Source: CALLPQ01 sp964392325
GTDB lineage: Bacteria > Pseudomonadota > Alphaproteobacteria > Caulobacterales > Parvularculaceae
DNA length: 64,000 bases
NCBI GenBank assembly: GCA_964392325.1
Contig: CAYMPJ010000003.1
Coordinates: 62,001 to 126,000 of the forward strand
Direction of reading: 5' to 3'
Part shown: positions 54,194 through 62,323 of the stretch, piece by piece
Position numbering within the stretch: position 1 is the stretch's first letter
Layout: every line of letters begins with the position of its first letter
Notes under the pieces: model-generated
Seen by the model: the letters and a program-made list of their open reading frames with translations, nothing else
Database searches by the model: none
Told to the model about the DNA's origin: nothing
Position numbers and translations under genes: made by a program

Positions 54194-54638
54194 CGTTGGC
54201 TAAATCATAAAGCCGCGCCGGCGTATTTAATCGAAATGAATAGGATTTCAGGTTTTCGTCAAAGGCGACACGCTCGCGTAAAATTAGACGATAGGTGGGT
54301 CCCCAATATCGCCTTATGATAGAGTTGCAAAAAAACTAAACCTCTTTTGCGCACAAATGCAAAAGTCCCAAAATGGCACAGAACATGCCCTGAAAATTGC
54401 CTGAACCAAAGCGTGACCGTGATCGGCATTGATATTGCATTTTCAAGAAAGGATTGTTCGCTCTGCAAGTTCCGAAATGGGTATGGCGATCAAAATGATT
54501 GTTATAATTTCGCCTGTAGTTCTTGGGTAGTGCCAGCTTGAATTATTCGCAAGGGTGCGAATACGAAACTGTTTTAGCCTTAAAGAACTATTGAAGGCGC
54601 ATATATGTATGTTGGTAATGATGAATGGATAAGGGTTT
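54194..54638. other. 445-bp intergenic stretch, no gene recognised
   Basis: Between the M28 peptidase and the SDR gene, both on the plus strand. Short frames exist on both strands (up to about 70 codons), but none has protein-like composition or a family resemblance. One hydrophobic frame of 16 codons (about 54477-54528) is too short to claim. A partial AT-rich zone at 54535-54630 probably contains the SDR promoter. No RNA fold or repeat was identified. Confidence 0.45.
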
Positions 54639-55610
54639 ATGAGTGTGCTGCGCGGCATGCGGTTTTTTTTGGGCCAATTACCATCATATACGGTAATTGG
54701 CTACCATATGCGTGCGCGCCGTTGGAAAATGATCAATCCGGATTTTAAAGGGCAGACTTGGTTGGTGACCGGCGCATCGGAAGGGATTGGGGCGAGTATT
54801 GCCGAAGTTGCTGCGCGCAATGGCGCTCGCGTTATTGCGGTTGGGCGTTCAGAACAAAAACTGAGAGATCTTAAATCTCGTGTGCAAGCAGCAAGCGATA
54901 ATTGCCCGGAGAGTGCGCGTAATAATGGACTGATTATTTCCGCAAAAGCCGATCTGTCACAAATGAACGAGGTTTCAAAGCTTTCAGCAAGGCTTAGAAA
55001 AAAAGTCAAGATTGATGTACTGATTAATAATGTTGGAATTTTAAATGAAACATATCACGAAACCAAAGAAGGCTTGGAACAAAGCTATGCGGTTAACCTT
55101 CTTGGTCAGTACTTCCTGACGGAAACCTTGTTGGAGGGTGGTGTTTTTGCAAAAGCACCGTTAATTATAGCAATGGCCTCCGGAGGGCTTTATCATCAAC
55201 CACTCAATTTTGGTTTGCTAAATCAGCCAAGAGAAAATTTTGATGGTCCCCTGGCCTATGCCTCTCACAAGAGAGCGCAAATTGCCCTTGTGGATCATTG
55301 GCGTCGCCAACATCGTGACAAGAATATATTTTCTTATGTTATGCATCCCGGTTGGGTGCGCACTCCCGGGGTGGCACGTAGCATGCCGATGTTCAGTATA
55401 TTGCTGAATCCATTACTGCGCAGTTCCTATCAGGCTACAGACACGGCGATTTGGCTGGCTCAAAAGCGCCCCACCACTAAGGAAAACATTGTCTGGTTTG
55501 ACCGAAAACAACGACCTTCCCATATATTTGGTTTTACCCGAAGGCCTCGCACGACCCTGACAGAGATAATATCCTTTATGGACCGCCATATCGCTCAGAT
55601 TATGCGCTAA
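54639..55610 (+). CDS. Short-chain dehydrogenase, DHRS12-like
   Basis: A 323-residue classical SDR. An N-terminal segment of about 35 residues (RFFLGQLPSYTVIGYHMRAR) precedes the Rossmann core, as in DHRS12-type proteins. The cofactor loop is TGASEGIGASIAE, the NNVG motif is present, and the active-site Tyr and Lys are in AYASHKRAQIAL (YxxxK). The substrate is unknown; lipid or carbonyl substrates are typical of this branch. It ends just before a 9-bp hairpin shared with the convergent LysM gene. Confidence 0.9.
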   Translation: MSVLRGMRFFLGQLPSYTVIGYHMRARRWKMINPDFKGQTWLVTGASEGIGASIAEVAARNGARVIAVGRSEQKLRDLKSRVQAASDNCPESARNNGLIISAKADLSQMNEVSKLSARLRKKVKIDVLINNVGILNETYHETKEGLEQSYAVNLLGQYFLTETLLEGGVFAKAPLIIAMASGGLYHQPLNFGLLNQPRENFDGPLAYASHKRAQIALVDHWRRQHRDKNIFSYVMHPGWVRTPGVARSMPMFSILLNPLLRSSYQATDTAIWLAQKRPTTKENIVWFDRKQRPSHIFGFTRRPRTTLTEIISFMDRHIAQIMR

Positions 55611-55615
55611 AAACT

Positions 55616-55645
55616 CTAATAGAGATTATCTCCAACCTCTATTAG
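55616..55645. terminator. Bidirectional terminator-like hairpin between SDR and LysM genes
   Basis: CTAATAGAG (55616-55624) and CTCTATTAG (55637-55645) are perfectly complementary around a 12-base loop. On the minus strand the stem is followed by AGTTTTT, and on the plus strand by GAAAATTTTA. It lies between two convergent genes, five bases after the SDR stop. Confidence 0.7.
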
Positions 55646-55702
55646 GAAAATTTTATTCTCGAACTGTTCCACAAAGCTAAATGGATAGATAGATTGCGGC
55701 GG

Positions 55703-56695
55703 CTATTGGTCGTTGTCTTCCGCGTTTTCGGTATTGGTATCTTCACTTGGTACCGAGAAAATTTGTCCGGGATAAATTAGATCCGGATCGCGTATTTGAT
55801 CATTATTGGCTTCATATATAATGGTATATTGTGCACCGCTTCCGTAAGCACGCCGCGCGATGCGCCATAGGCTATTGCCCGGTTGTACGACGATTTTTCC
55901 ATCGCGTAGATTGATTTGGTCAGCGCTTGCCCGTTCGAAGGGGAGCTCAATAGCATAAGCCGGTCTTCTGCGCTCTTCATCATATTGAATAATAAGTAGC
56001 GTATAAACGCCCGGTGCCATTGCTGCTGTGAGAGTCCACTGGCCATCCTCGTTGGAGTTTGTCACGCCAACGCGTTGACCATTAGCGAGAATTTCTACGG
56101 TACGGTTTGCCCCAGCCCGGCCAGAGAAAATCACACTTTCTGAATCATCATAATCGATTGAATCAAGACTTAGCGGCCCATACTCTAGTCCGCGTTCCGT
56201 CGGGGATTGCAATATCTGTGTTGCACCGCCAGGGGTCGTACGAAGGATGAGGGGGCGTTTCCCGCGTTCAGGCAGGTAGATAACAATGGTTTGCTCCGAG
56301 CGGATGAGCTGACCTTCTTTTGTGATCATTGAAAGGGAAAATTCAATAGTACCAACATCGAGAGGATCATCAGGATTGATGGTCCAACTGCCATCGTCAT
56401 AAACTTTATCGCGCGCCAGTTCTTCCTCATTTGCGTGGACAATGATTGTGGCGCCAGGCTGACCGCGCCCGGATATGGAGGCATAACCGCTATCGCTAAC
56501 GCGTACGACATCAAAGCTTGGCGCGATGGGACCAGAGGGAATAGGCGCTGGCGCAGAAGATTCCTCTTGGGGAGTTGGCGTCGCTTGCCTTTGTGTGCCG
56601 GGTTGGTCTGGACCGAACAGTTGAAATTTTTCAACGGCCTTCCACGAGATAAAACTTAAAATAATCAGCAATAGGATTAGTATTAAATATCGCAT
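55703..56695 (-). CDS. LysM-domain envelope protein with bacterial Ig-like repeats
   Basis: A 330-residue protein anchored by one N-terminal helix (about 3-19). A Pro/Ala/Gln-rich linker (about 33-57) leads to two Ig-like carbohydrate-adhesion type repeats (each around a SGRGQPGATIIVHANEEE / SGRAGANRTVEILANGQ unit with a following DDGSWTI or EDGQWTL). The chain ends with a LysM domain (IVVQPGNSLWRIARRAYGSG...DPDLIYPGQIFSVP). It probably tethers to peptidoglycan in the periplasm. The architecture is a common alphaproteobacterial one with no assigned job. Confidence 0.9.
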   Translation of the reverse strand: MRYLILILLLIILSFISWKAVEKFQLFGPDQPGTQRQATPTPQEESSAPAPIPSGPIAPSFDVVRVSDSGYASISGRGQPGATIIVHANEEELARDKVYDDGSWTINPDDPLDVGTIEFSLSMITKEGQLIRSEQTIVIYLPERGKRPLILRTTPGGATQILQSPTERGLEYGPLSLDSIDYDDSESVIFSGRAGANRTVEILANGQRVGVTNSNEDGQWTLTAAMAPGVYTLLIIQYDEERRRPAYAIELPFERASADQINLRDGKIVVQPGNSLWRIARRAYGSGAQYTIIYEANNDQIRDPDLIYPGQIFSVPSEDTNTENAEDNDQ

Positions 56696-56923
56696 TGTTT
56701 CTAGCTTTCACAATAGATGAGCCGAACGAACGCGTAGCTGACTTGTAATTACGCCCGTTTACTTGTAGGTCGCTAATACTCATTTCAAATGTCGAACCCC
56801 GCAAAATCGGCAAAACCGATTATTGGAGTAGTAAATTAACTTTACCCACACTTATTTCGTACTACAATAGCGCGAAAGACGAATAAGAAGCAAAGCCTTA
56901 ACAAACAACAGGGCAAAAAGTTC

Positions 56924-57478
56924 ATGAAATCAATATGTGTTTATTGTGGGTCTACCCCAGGTGATGACCCGGCCTTTATTAAAGCAGCCCAGGATATTGG
57001 CGAGGTTGCAGCAAAATCTGGTTGGCGTGTCGTTTATGGCGGCGGCAAGATGGGGCTTATGGGGGCTACCGCCAGATCTGCCTACGAGAATGGCGGGAAG
57101 GTTTTTGGCGTTATCCCGAAGTTCCTGACTGAAATTGAAGGCATTTTTGAAGAAGTCGAGCACAAAGTTGTTGATACCATGCATGAGCGCAAAATGCTGA
57201 TGTTTGAGGAATCCGACGCTTTTTGCACCCTCCCTGGCGGCATTGGCACGTTGGAAGAGATTATTGAAACCTTGTCATGGGCGCGCCTTTCTCTCCATCA
57301 CAAGCCAATAATTGTGGCCAATATTAATGATTTCTGGTCGCCCTTGCAGGAGCTTTTGCATCACATTGTCGATCGTGAATTTGCGCCGGCCTTCCTGCTT
57401 GATACGATTGAGTTTGTGGATAATGCAGAAGCCGTGATTGCAGCGGCAGAGGCAAGCCTGTTAAAAAACAAGGCATAA
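56924..57478 (+). CDS. LOG-family (TIGR00730) Rossmann protein
   Basis: A 184-residue protein of the lysine-decarboxylase-like LOG family. The family motif PGGIGTLEEIIE (about 104-115) and the N-terminal CVYCGSTPGDDPAF are intact. Plant and actinobacterial relatives are cytokinin phosphoribohydrolases that cut nucleotide 5'-monophosphates to free base and ribose phosphate; a nucleotide-salvage role is a fair guess in bacteria. A ribbon-helix-helix gene follows after 39 bp. Confidence 0.94.
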   Translation: MKSICVYCGSTPGDDPAFIKAAQDIGEVAAKSGWRVVYGGGKMGLMGATARSAYENGGKVFGVIPKFLTEIEGIFEEVEHKVVDTMHERKMLMFEESDAFCTLPGGIGTLEEIIETLSWARLSLHHKPIIVANINDFWSPLQELLHHIVDREFAPAFLLDTIEFVDNAEAVIAAAEASLLKNKA

Positions 57479-57517
57479 CAGTATTTTAAAACCAATAAGG
57501 GCCTCTGGTCGTTTAAG

Positions 57518-57823
57518 ATGACTTTAGTCAAGCGCTCGCTCAGCATTCAAGGTCATCGCACTAGCATCTTGCTAGAGCCGGTTTTCTGGAAACAGCTTGA
57601 GTTTATTGCTGAAGAAAAAAAGCTTAGCTTGCCCGCGCTCATTGCGCATATTGATCGTCAACGTGTCCATAAAATTTTTGGCGAAGATGATAGTGATAGC
57701 ATGCACGTGTTGTCCGGCAGAGAGCTTCCGTCCACATCCAATGCACCCTCCCAGCCCGCTTCATTGGCGTCAACATTGCGGGTTTATGTCGTAGAAAATT
57801 TGTTACATACGAAATCCCAATAA
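57518..57823 (+). CDS. Ribbon-helix-helix domain protein
   Basis: A 101-residue protein of the alphaproteobacterial RHH_4 family. The DNA-binding-type ribbon and helices are KRSLSIQGHRTSILLEPVFWKQLEFIAEEKKLSLPALI, in pieces within residues 5-43, followed by an acidic loop and a short SLASTLRVYVVENLL helix. Such proteins often sit beside housekeeping genes and have no known operator. It is probably cotranscribed with the LOG gene. Confidence 0.87.
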   Translation: MTLVKRSLSIQGHRTSILLEPVFWKQLEFIAEEKKLSLPALIAHIDRQRVHKIFGEDDSDSMHVLSGRELPSTSNAPSQPASLASTLRVYVVENLLHTKSQ

Positions 57824-58019
57824 ATTTTTTAATGCTCTGCGTGCAATAGATTATCCCGAATGAGGCATTGTCCGCATTTTGGAATTATTGCCGATGGTTT
57901 GATGTAAATAATTGGCCCGGATTTGCGGAATTTATGGCACGCAACTTTACACTTGTGTACCGATGGTTCATGAGTTTTGATAAACGTGCAATGTGCTCTA
58001 TCGCGAAATCCGACGGAAT

Positions 58020-59684
58020 ATGAAACGGAACATAAAAACAGATTTGCTCCGTGTGCTGGTGAAAATCAGAAAGCAGGGCAAAAAGCTACGCAGCAGAGCG
58101 GGTGATCTAGCGACCCTGCGGGTGTGGGTGTTTGCGCTTTTGATCGGGGGTTTTGTTGGGTATGGCGTGCTGGGCTTTCGCTATTCCATTGATCAGGTCT
58201 CTCTGATTGCTTTTGGCGAGACAGAAGAAACCATTGCAACAGGGGCTGCTTCCCTGGGGGTGATGCGGGCTTGGTTGGCTCCGATTATTGCTGGATTAAT
58301 CGTATCCTTCATTTTGTATTTTGCCGATAAATATAAATGGCTTGAAGATGGCCGCGCGCAAGGTGTGGCTGATGTGATTGAGTCGCGTGCGGTAAAGGGG
58401 GGACAAATTTCCCTGAGAGCTGGTATTACCGGGGCCTTGGTGACGGTAATTTCGTTAGGGGGCGGGGCGAGCGCGGGGCGTGAGGGGCCAGCGGTACATT
58501 TAGGGGCAACGATGGCGTCTTTTCTGGATCGTCATTTCGGGTTTTCTGTCCACGATCGAAAAACCTTACTTGGGTGCGGGGCTGCAGCGGCTGTTGCTGC
58601 CAGTTTTAATGCCCCCATTGCGGGCGTTTTGTTTGCATTGGAGGTGGTGCTTGGTAATTATGCGTTGTCGGTCTTTGGTCCTATCGCCTTTGCCAGTGTT
58701 GCTGCGGCGTTAGTCGGTCATGCCTATTTGGGAGATTTTCCGGCTTTTGCCGCACCTGAATATGGCGTTGCCGGTACAATAGATGTGGCTTTGTCATTAC
58801 CGCTTGGTGTTTTATGCGGTATCACGGCGATTATTTTTCTTCTTTTGACGGAATTTGTTACCGAGAAAGTGCGAGAAGTTGCAAACCGCAAAAATATATC
58901 CTTTGTATTCTTGCCGCCCATAGGCGGGGTTTTTGTGGGATTTATTGGCACAATCCAGCCAGAAATCTTCGGCGTTGGCTATGAGGCTATTACCCGGGCG
59001 CTAGAGGGTAATTATGGGTTGCAGGCGGTTGTGATTATTCTGGTTTTGAAGTTTGTCGCGACAGCCATCACAGTGTCTTGCCGGTTTGGCGGCGGCGTGT
59101 TCTCGCCCGGTCTATTTGTCGGGGTGTTTGTGGGCGCTGCTTATGGTTTAATATTAGCAGAATGGTTTCCTGATATTAGCGCCCAGCCTAGTTATTTCGC
59201 TATGGTGGGAATGGGGGCTGTGGCCGGCGCAATAATCGGTGCACCGATTTCTACAACTCTGATAGCCTTTGAACTGACGGGCGATTATCGCATGGCAATC
59301 TCATTATTGGTTGCCGTGTCTATAGCGACCTTGCTCACCCAATGGGTCTGCGGGCGTTCTTTCTTCCATTGGCAATTATCGCGCAGAGGTTATGATTTAT
59401 CAGAGGGGCCGCAAGGGGTCATTCTACAAACAATTCGGGTACGTGATGTTATGGAAAGAATGCCGCCACAAGCGGCTCTTGCTCCTGAGGCAGCCCGGTT
59501 AGATGTGAACCAATCCCTTGGCAGTGCGCTTGCGCTATATGAAGGCGCATCAGAGGTTGGCTTACCAGTCGTAGACAAAAGCGGTGCCAAGCCTGATGAG
59601 CCAATCGGCTATTTGACCAAGGTTCGAGCACTTGCAAGTTTTAACAAGGCATTGATAAATAGCCATATTGAACACCATCGTTGA
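58020..59684 (+). CDS. CLC-family chloride channel/transporter
   Basis: A 554-residue CLC protein with about 11 membrane segments and a single C-terminal CBS-like part. The gating glutamate motif is kept (SAGREGPAVHLGA), as are GCGAAAAVAASFNAPIAGVLFALEV-type and GGGVFSPGLFVG motifs. The first selectivity loop (GSGIP in E. coli ClcA) is replaced by DGRAQGVAD, so anion preference may differ. A GTG at 57993 could add nine residues; the ATG at 58020 is preferred. A bacterial CLC usually exchanges chloride and protons. Confidence 0.93.
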   Translation: MKRNIKTDLLRVLVKIRKQGKKLRSRAGDLATLRVWVFALLIGGFVGYGVLGFRYSIDQVSLIAFGETEETIATGAASLGVMRAWLAPIIAGLIVSFILYFADKYKWLEDGRAQGVADVIESRAVKGGQISLRAGITGALVTVISLGGGASAGREGPAVHLGATMASFLDRHFGFSVHDRKTLLGCGAAAAVAASFNAPIAGVLFALEVVLGNYALSVFGPIAFASVAAALVGHAYLGDFPAFAAPEYGVAGTIDVALSLPLGVLCGITAIIFLLLTEFVTEKVREVANRKNISFVFLPPIGGVFVGFIGTIQPEIFGVGYEAITRALEGNYGLQAVVIILVLKFVATAITVSCRFGGGVFSPGLFVGVFVGAAYGLILAEWFPDISAQPSYFAMVGMGAVAGAIIGAPISTTLIAFELTGDYRMAISLLVAVSIATLLTQWVCGRSFFHWQLSRRGYDLSEGPQGVILQTIRVRDVMERMPPQAALAPEAARLDVNQSLGSALALYEGASEVGLPVVDKSGAKPDEPIGYLTKVRALASFNKALINSHIEHHR

Positions 59685-59727
59685 GGTTTTGATTGCAAAT
59701 AAGGGGGTGGGTGGTTAAGCGGGGTTC

Positions 59728-60990
59728 ATGAATAAAGCCCACATCAATAAAACCCCCAACAATAAACCCATGTTGCATTCCGGCGATCAGCCAGGAACGC
59801 GCGAGCTTGTAATATTGGTTGCCGGGCTTTGGGCGCTAAATGCATTTGCAATTGACATGATGCTGCCTGCACTTGGTATTATCAGTCATGATTTGGGTGC
59901 ACAAAAAAACAATGATCAACAATTAATGATCGTGGTTTATGTTGTATTTAATGGCATTGCACAATTGGTTTTTGGTCCATTGGTTGATCGTCTTGGCAGA
60001 CGCACTGTCATGTTGTGGTCGATGGGCGCCTATGTGTTTTTCTCTTTATTGAGTGTCCTTGCTTCAGGGTTTAATCTGATGCTCGTGGCAAGAGCGATGC
60101 AAGGCGCGACAACGGCGGGGACACGTGTTGCAGCGAATGCGGTCATTCGCGATCGTTTCGCCGGGCGCGAAATGGCCAAGGTTATGTCCCTTGTTATTAC
60201 CATCTTCATGGCCGCACCAATAATAGCGCCGGGCATTGGTCAGTTGATATTGGCGATAGGTCCGTGGAGATGGGTTTTCGTTTTTTTAATGGTTTATGGT
60301 GCGATCCTCTGGCTGTGGGTTTTGTTTCGCCTGCCGGAAACTCTAGAACCTGAAAAGAAAGTGATGTTAAAGCCTGCCCTTATTGTCAAAAATTATCTTT
60401 TCTTTTTTAAAAACCGTTACAGTGCGGGCTATACAATAGCGGGTGCCTTTGTTTTCGGGGCGTTGTTTTCTTTTCTTAGCGCCTCTGAACAAATATATGC
60501 CGAGACGTTTCGGGTTGGCGACTACTTTTTTCTGTTTTTTGGTATGGTTGCCTTGGGTCTTGCGCTTGCCACCGTGACCAATTCAAGGCTTGTGAATCGC
60601 TATGGCATGCGTCGTATCGGACATATTGCGCTGTTTGGATTTATCATTTGCGGTGTTGTCCATTATCTCGTCTTTCTGGCGGGCTTAGAAACCCTCTGGG
60701 TATTTCAGTTTTTTATGATGATTTCATTTTTTACTATTGGTATGATCGGGCCAAATTTTGGCGCTATCGCTATGGAGCCAATGGGTAAGATTGCGGGGAT
60801 TGCTGCGGCAGCAAATGGATTTGCTGGAACAACAGTTTCCGGAATTTTAGGCGGACTGATTGCCAGTTTTTATGATGGTACCCCAACTGCAATTATTATT
60901 GGCTATGTGATACTGGGTATTCTTGCTTTGATTACAATCGCCATTGTTGAAAGAGGAAAATTGTTTGAACCGGCGCAGAGAGAATTATGA
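59728..60990 (+). CDS. MFS transporter, Bcr/CflA drug-efflux type
   Basis: A 420-residue, 12-helix drug/proton antiporter-like protein. Motifs typical of the Bcr/CflA branch are ALNAFAIDMMLPALGIISHDLG at the first helix, the loop 2-3 motif FGPLVDRLGRRTVML, and RAMQGATTAGTRVAANAVIRDRF. The substrate is unknown. Its stop overlaps the start of rimM by ATGA, a coupling with a ribosome-maturation gene that makes no obvious physiological sense. Confidence 0.93.
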   Translation: MNKAHINKTPNNKPMLHSGDQPGTRELVILVAGLWALNAFAIDMMLPALGIISHDLGAQKNNDQQLMIVVYVVFNGIAQLVFGPLVDRLGRRTVMLWSMGAYVFFSLLSVLASGFNLMLVARAMQGATTAGTRVAANAVIRDRFAGREMAKVMSLVITIFMAAPIIAPGIGQLILAIGPWRWVFVFLMVYGAILWLWVLFRLPETLEPEKKVMLKPALIVKNYLFFFKNRYSAGYTIAGAFVFGALFSFLSASEQIYAETFRVGDYFFLFFGMVALGLALATVTNSRLVNRYGMRRIGHIALFGFIICGVVHYLVFLAGLETLWVFQFFMMISFFTIGMIGPNFGAIAMEPMGKIAGIAAAANGFAGTTVSGILGGLIASFYDGTPTAIIIGYVILGILALITIAIVERGKLFEPAQREL

Positions 60991-61559
60991 AAAGGCGTGA
61001 AACAAGAGTTTGTGTTGGGGCTTTTGCAGGTGCCCATGGTGTGCATGGCGACGCCAAGCTTAAGGCTTTTACCGCGGACCCCGGTAGCATTGATAAATAT
61101 GGACCGGTTGAAAGCGAAGATAAAGAACATCAATTCACTTTGAAATTTATCCGTATATTGAAAAATGACATTGTATTGGTGCGTTCAAAGCAAATTACGT
61201 CGCGCGAAAATGCTGCCGAGCTTGCGGGCACGCGTGTTTATGTGAGTCGTGATAAATTGCCACAAGCACAAGATGATGAATTTTATCATGCTGATCTGGT
61301 CGGGCTGGAGGTGCGTATTCCTGATGAGGAAATGCCAGAGGGTCGCCCTATCGGAGAAATCTCATCGGTCCATAATTTTGGAGCCGGAGATATTATCGAG
61401 ATCAATAATATGGCCCGTCACGGCGGCCCCAAGGGCGCGCATCTGGTTGCGTTTAGTCTTGAGGCGGTTCCCTCTGTCTTCATTGCTGAAGGGTTTGTGA
61501 TTTTAAACCCGGACTTTATGCCCGTCAAAACATCTCCCGATGAAAAACAGATTGGTTGA
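60987..61559 (+). CDS. rimM: Ribosome maturation factor RimM
   Basis: A 190-residue assembly factor for the 30S head (binds uS19). The N-terminal domain is RVCVGAFAGAHGVHGDAKLKAFTADP, the linker has YHADLVGLEV, and the PRC-barrel C-domain has GEISSVHNFGAGDIIEI and VPSVFIAEGFVILNPDFM. rpsP, trmD and rplS, its normal operon partners, are not here; it follows an MFS gene with an ATGA overlap and is convergent with nfu. The gene looks complete. Confidence 0.94.
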   Translation: MKRRETRVCVGAFAGAHGVHGDAKLKAFTADPGSIDKYGPVESEDKEHQFTLKFIRILKNDIVLVRSKQITSRENAAELAGTRVYVSRDKLPQAQDDEFYHADLVGLEVRIPDEEMPEGRPIGEISSVHNFGAGDIIEINNMARHGGPKGAHLVAFSLEAVPSVFIAEGFVILNPDFMPVKTSPDEKQIG

Positions 61560-61586
61560 GATCAATCTGTCACCCTATAGAAATAG

Positions 61587-62171
61587 CTACATTACCGGTT
61601 CAACTTTTGCGACCTCGGGGACGTAATGTTTGAGCATGTTCTCTATGCCGGCCTTTAGGGTGTAGGTTGAAGATGGACAGCCCGCGCAAGCCCCTTGCAT
61701 GGATAGAAAAACAACGCCGGTGCGTGGCTCAAAATGGTGAAACACAATATCACCGCCATCTGCTGCAACAGCTGGGCGTACCCGTGTGTCAATCAGCTCG
61801 ACAATTTGCTCTACGACTTCGCGGTCTTCGCCTTCATAATCTTCCAAAGGCGTTGCACTAGAGGGTTTAGCGGATGCGCCTGCATTGAGGATAGGCAATT
61901 TCGCCGTTAAAAAGTCGGCAATGATGCCCAGTAGTTCTGGTTTGATGTGGAGCCATTCGACGCTTGCATCCTTGGTAACGGTTACAAAATCAGCACCCAG
62001 ATAAACGCCCATCACCCCGTCAACGCTAAATAATGCCTCGGCTAAAGGAGAGATTGCCGCGCTTTCAATCGTTGGAAAGTCCATGCCGAGCTGGCCCTCT
62101 CCCAATACCGCTTGGTCAGGGATAAATTTCAGTGATTGAGGATTTGGCGTATCTTCGGTTTGGATGAACAT
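61587..62171 (-). CDS. Nfu-type iron-sulfur scaffold protein (NifU domain)
   Basis: A 194-residue two-domain scaffold that passes 4Fe-4S clusters to apoproteins. The Nfu N-domain covers residues 1-90 (FIQTEDTPNPQSLKFIPD, AEALFSVDGVMGVYLGADFVTVTKD), and the C-terminal NifU-like domain has the cluster-binding CxxC in SMQGACAGCPSSTYTLK, after DTRVRPAVAADGGDIVFH. Intact and of normal length. It often sits with tsaB, rimI and fur in alphaproteobacteria, but here it is about 55 kb away. Divergent from maeB. Confidence 0.95.
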   Translation of the reverse strand: MFIQTEDTPNPQSLKFIPDQAVLGEGQLGMDFPTIESAAISPLAEALFSVDGVMGVYLGADFVTVTKDASVEWLHIKPELLGIIADFLTAKLPILNAGASAKPSSATPLEDYEGEDREVVEQIVELIDTRVRPAVAADGGDIVFHHFEPRTGVVFLSMQGACAGCPSSTYTLKAGIENMLKHYVPEVAKVEPVM

Positions 62172-62323
62172 TGCGATCGGCCTTTAGCTTCATTGGTGGG
62201 GCTCATTATGACACAACTTATGTCACGATGAGCCATATTAATTATTGATATATGCGTCCGTCAGTCTAAAAACAATGGTAACATTCAATCTAATAGGCGT
62301 TGAAGGGGTTCCAAGCGACTTTT

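Noticed and set aside
54347..54541. A 64-codon plus-strand frame in the gap between the M28 and SDR genes.
   Set aside because: No ribosome-binding site, Cys/Asn-heavy composition and no family resemblance; probably chance.
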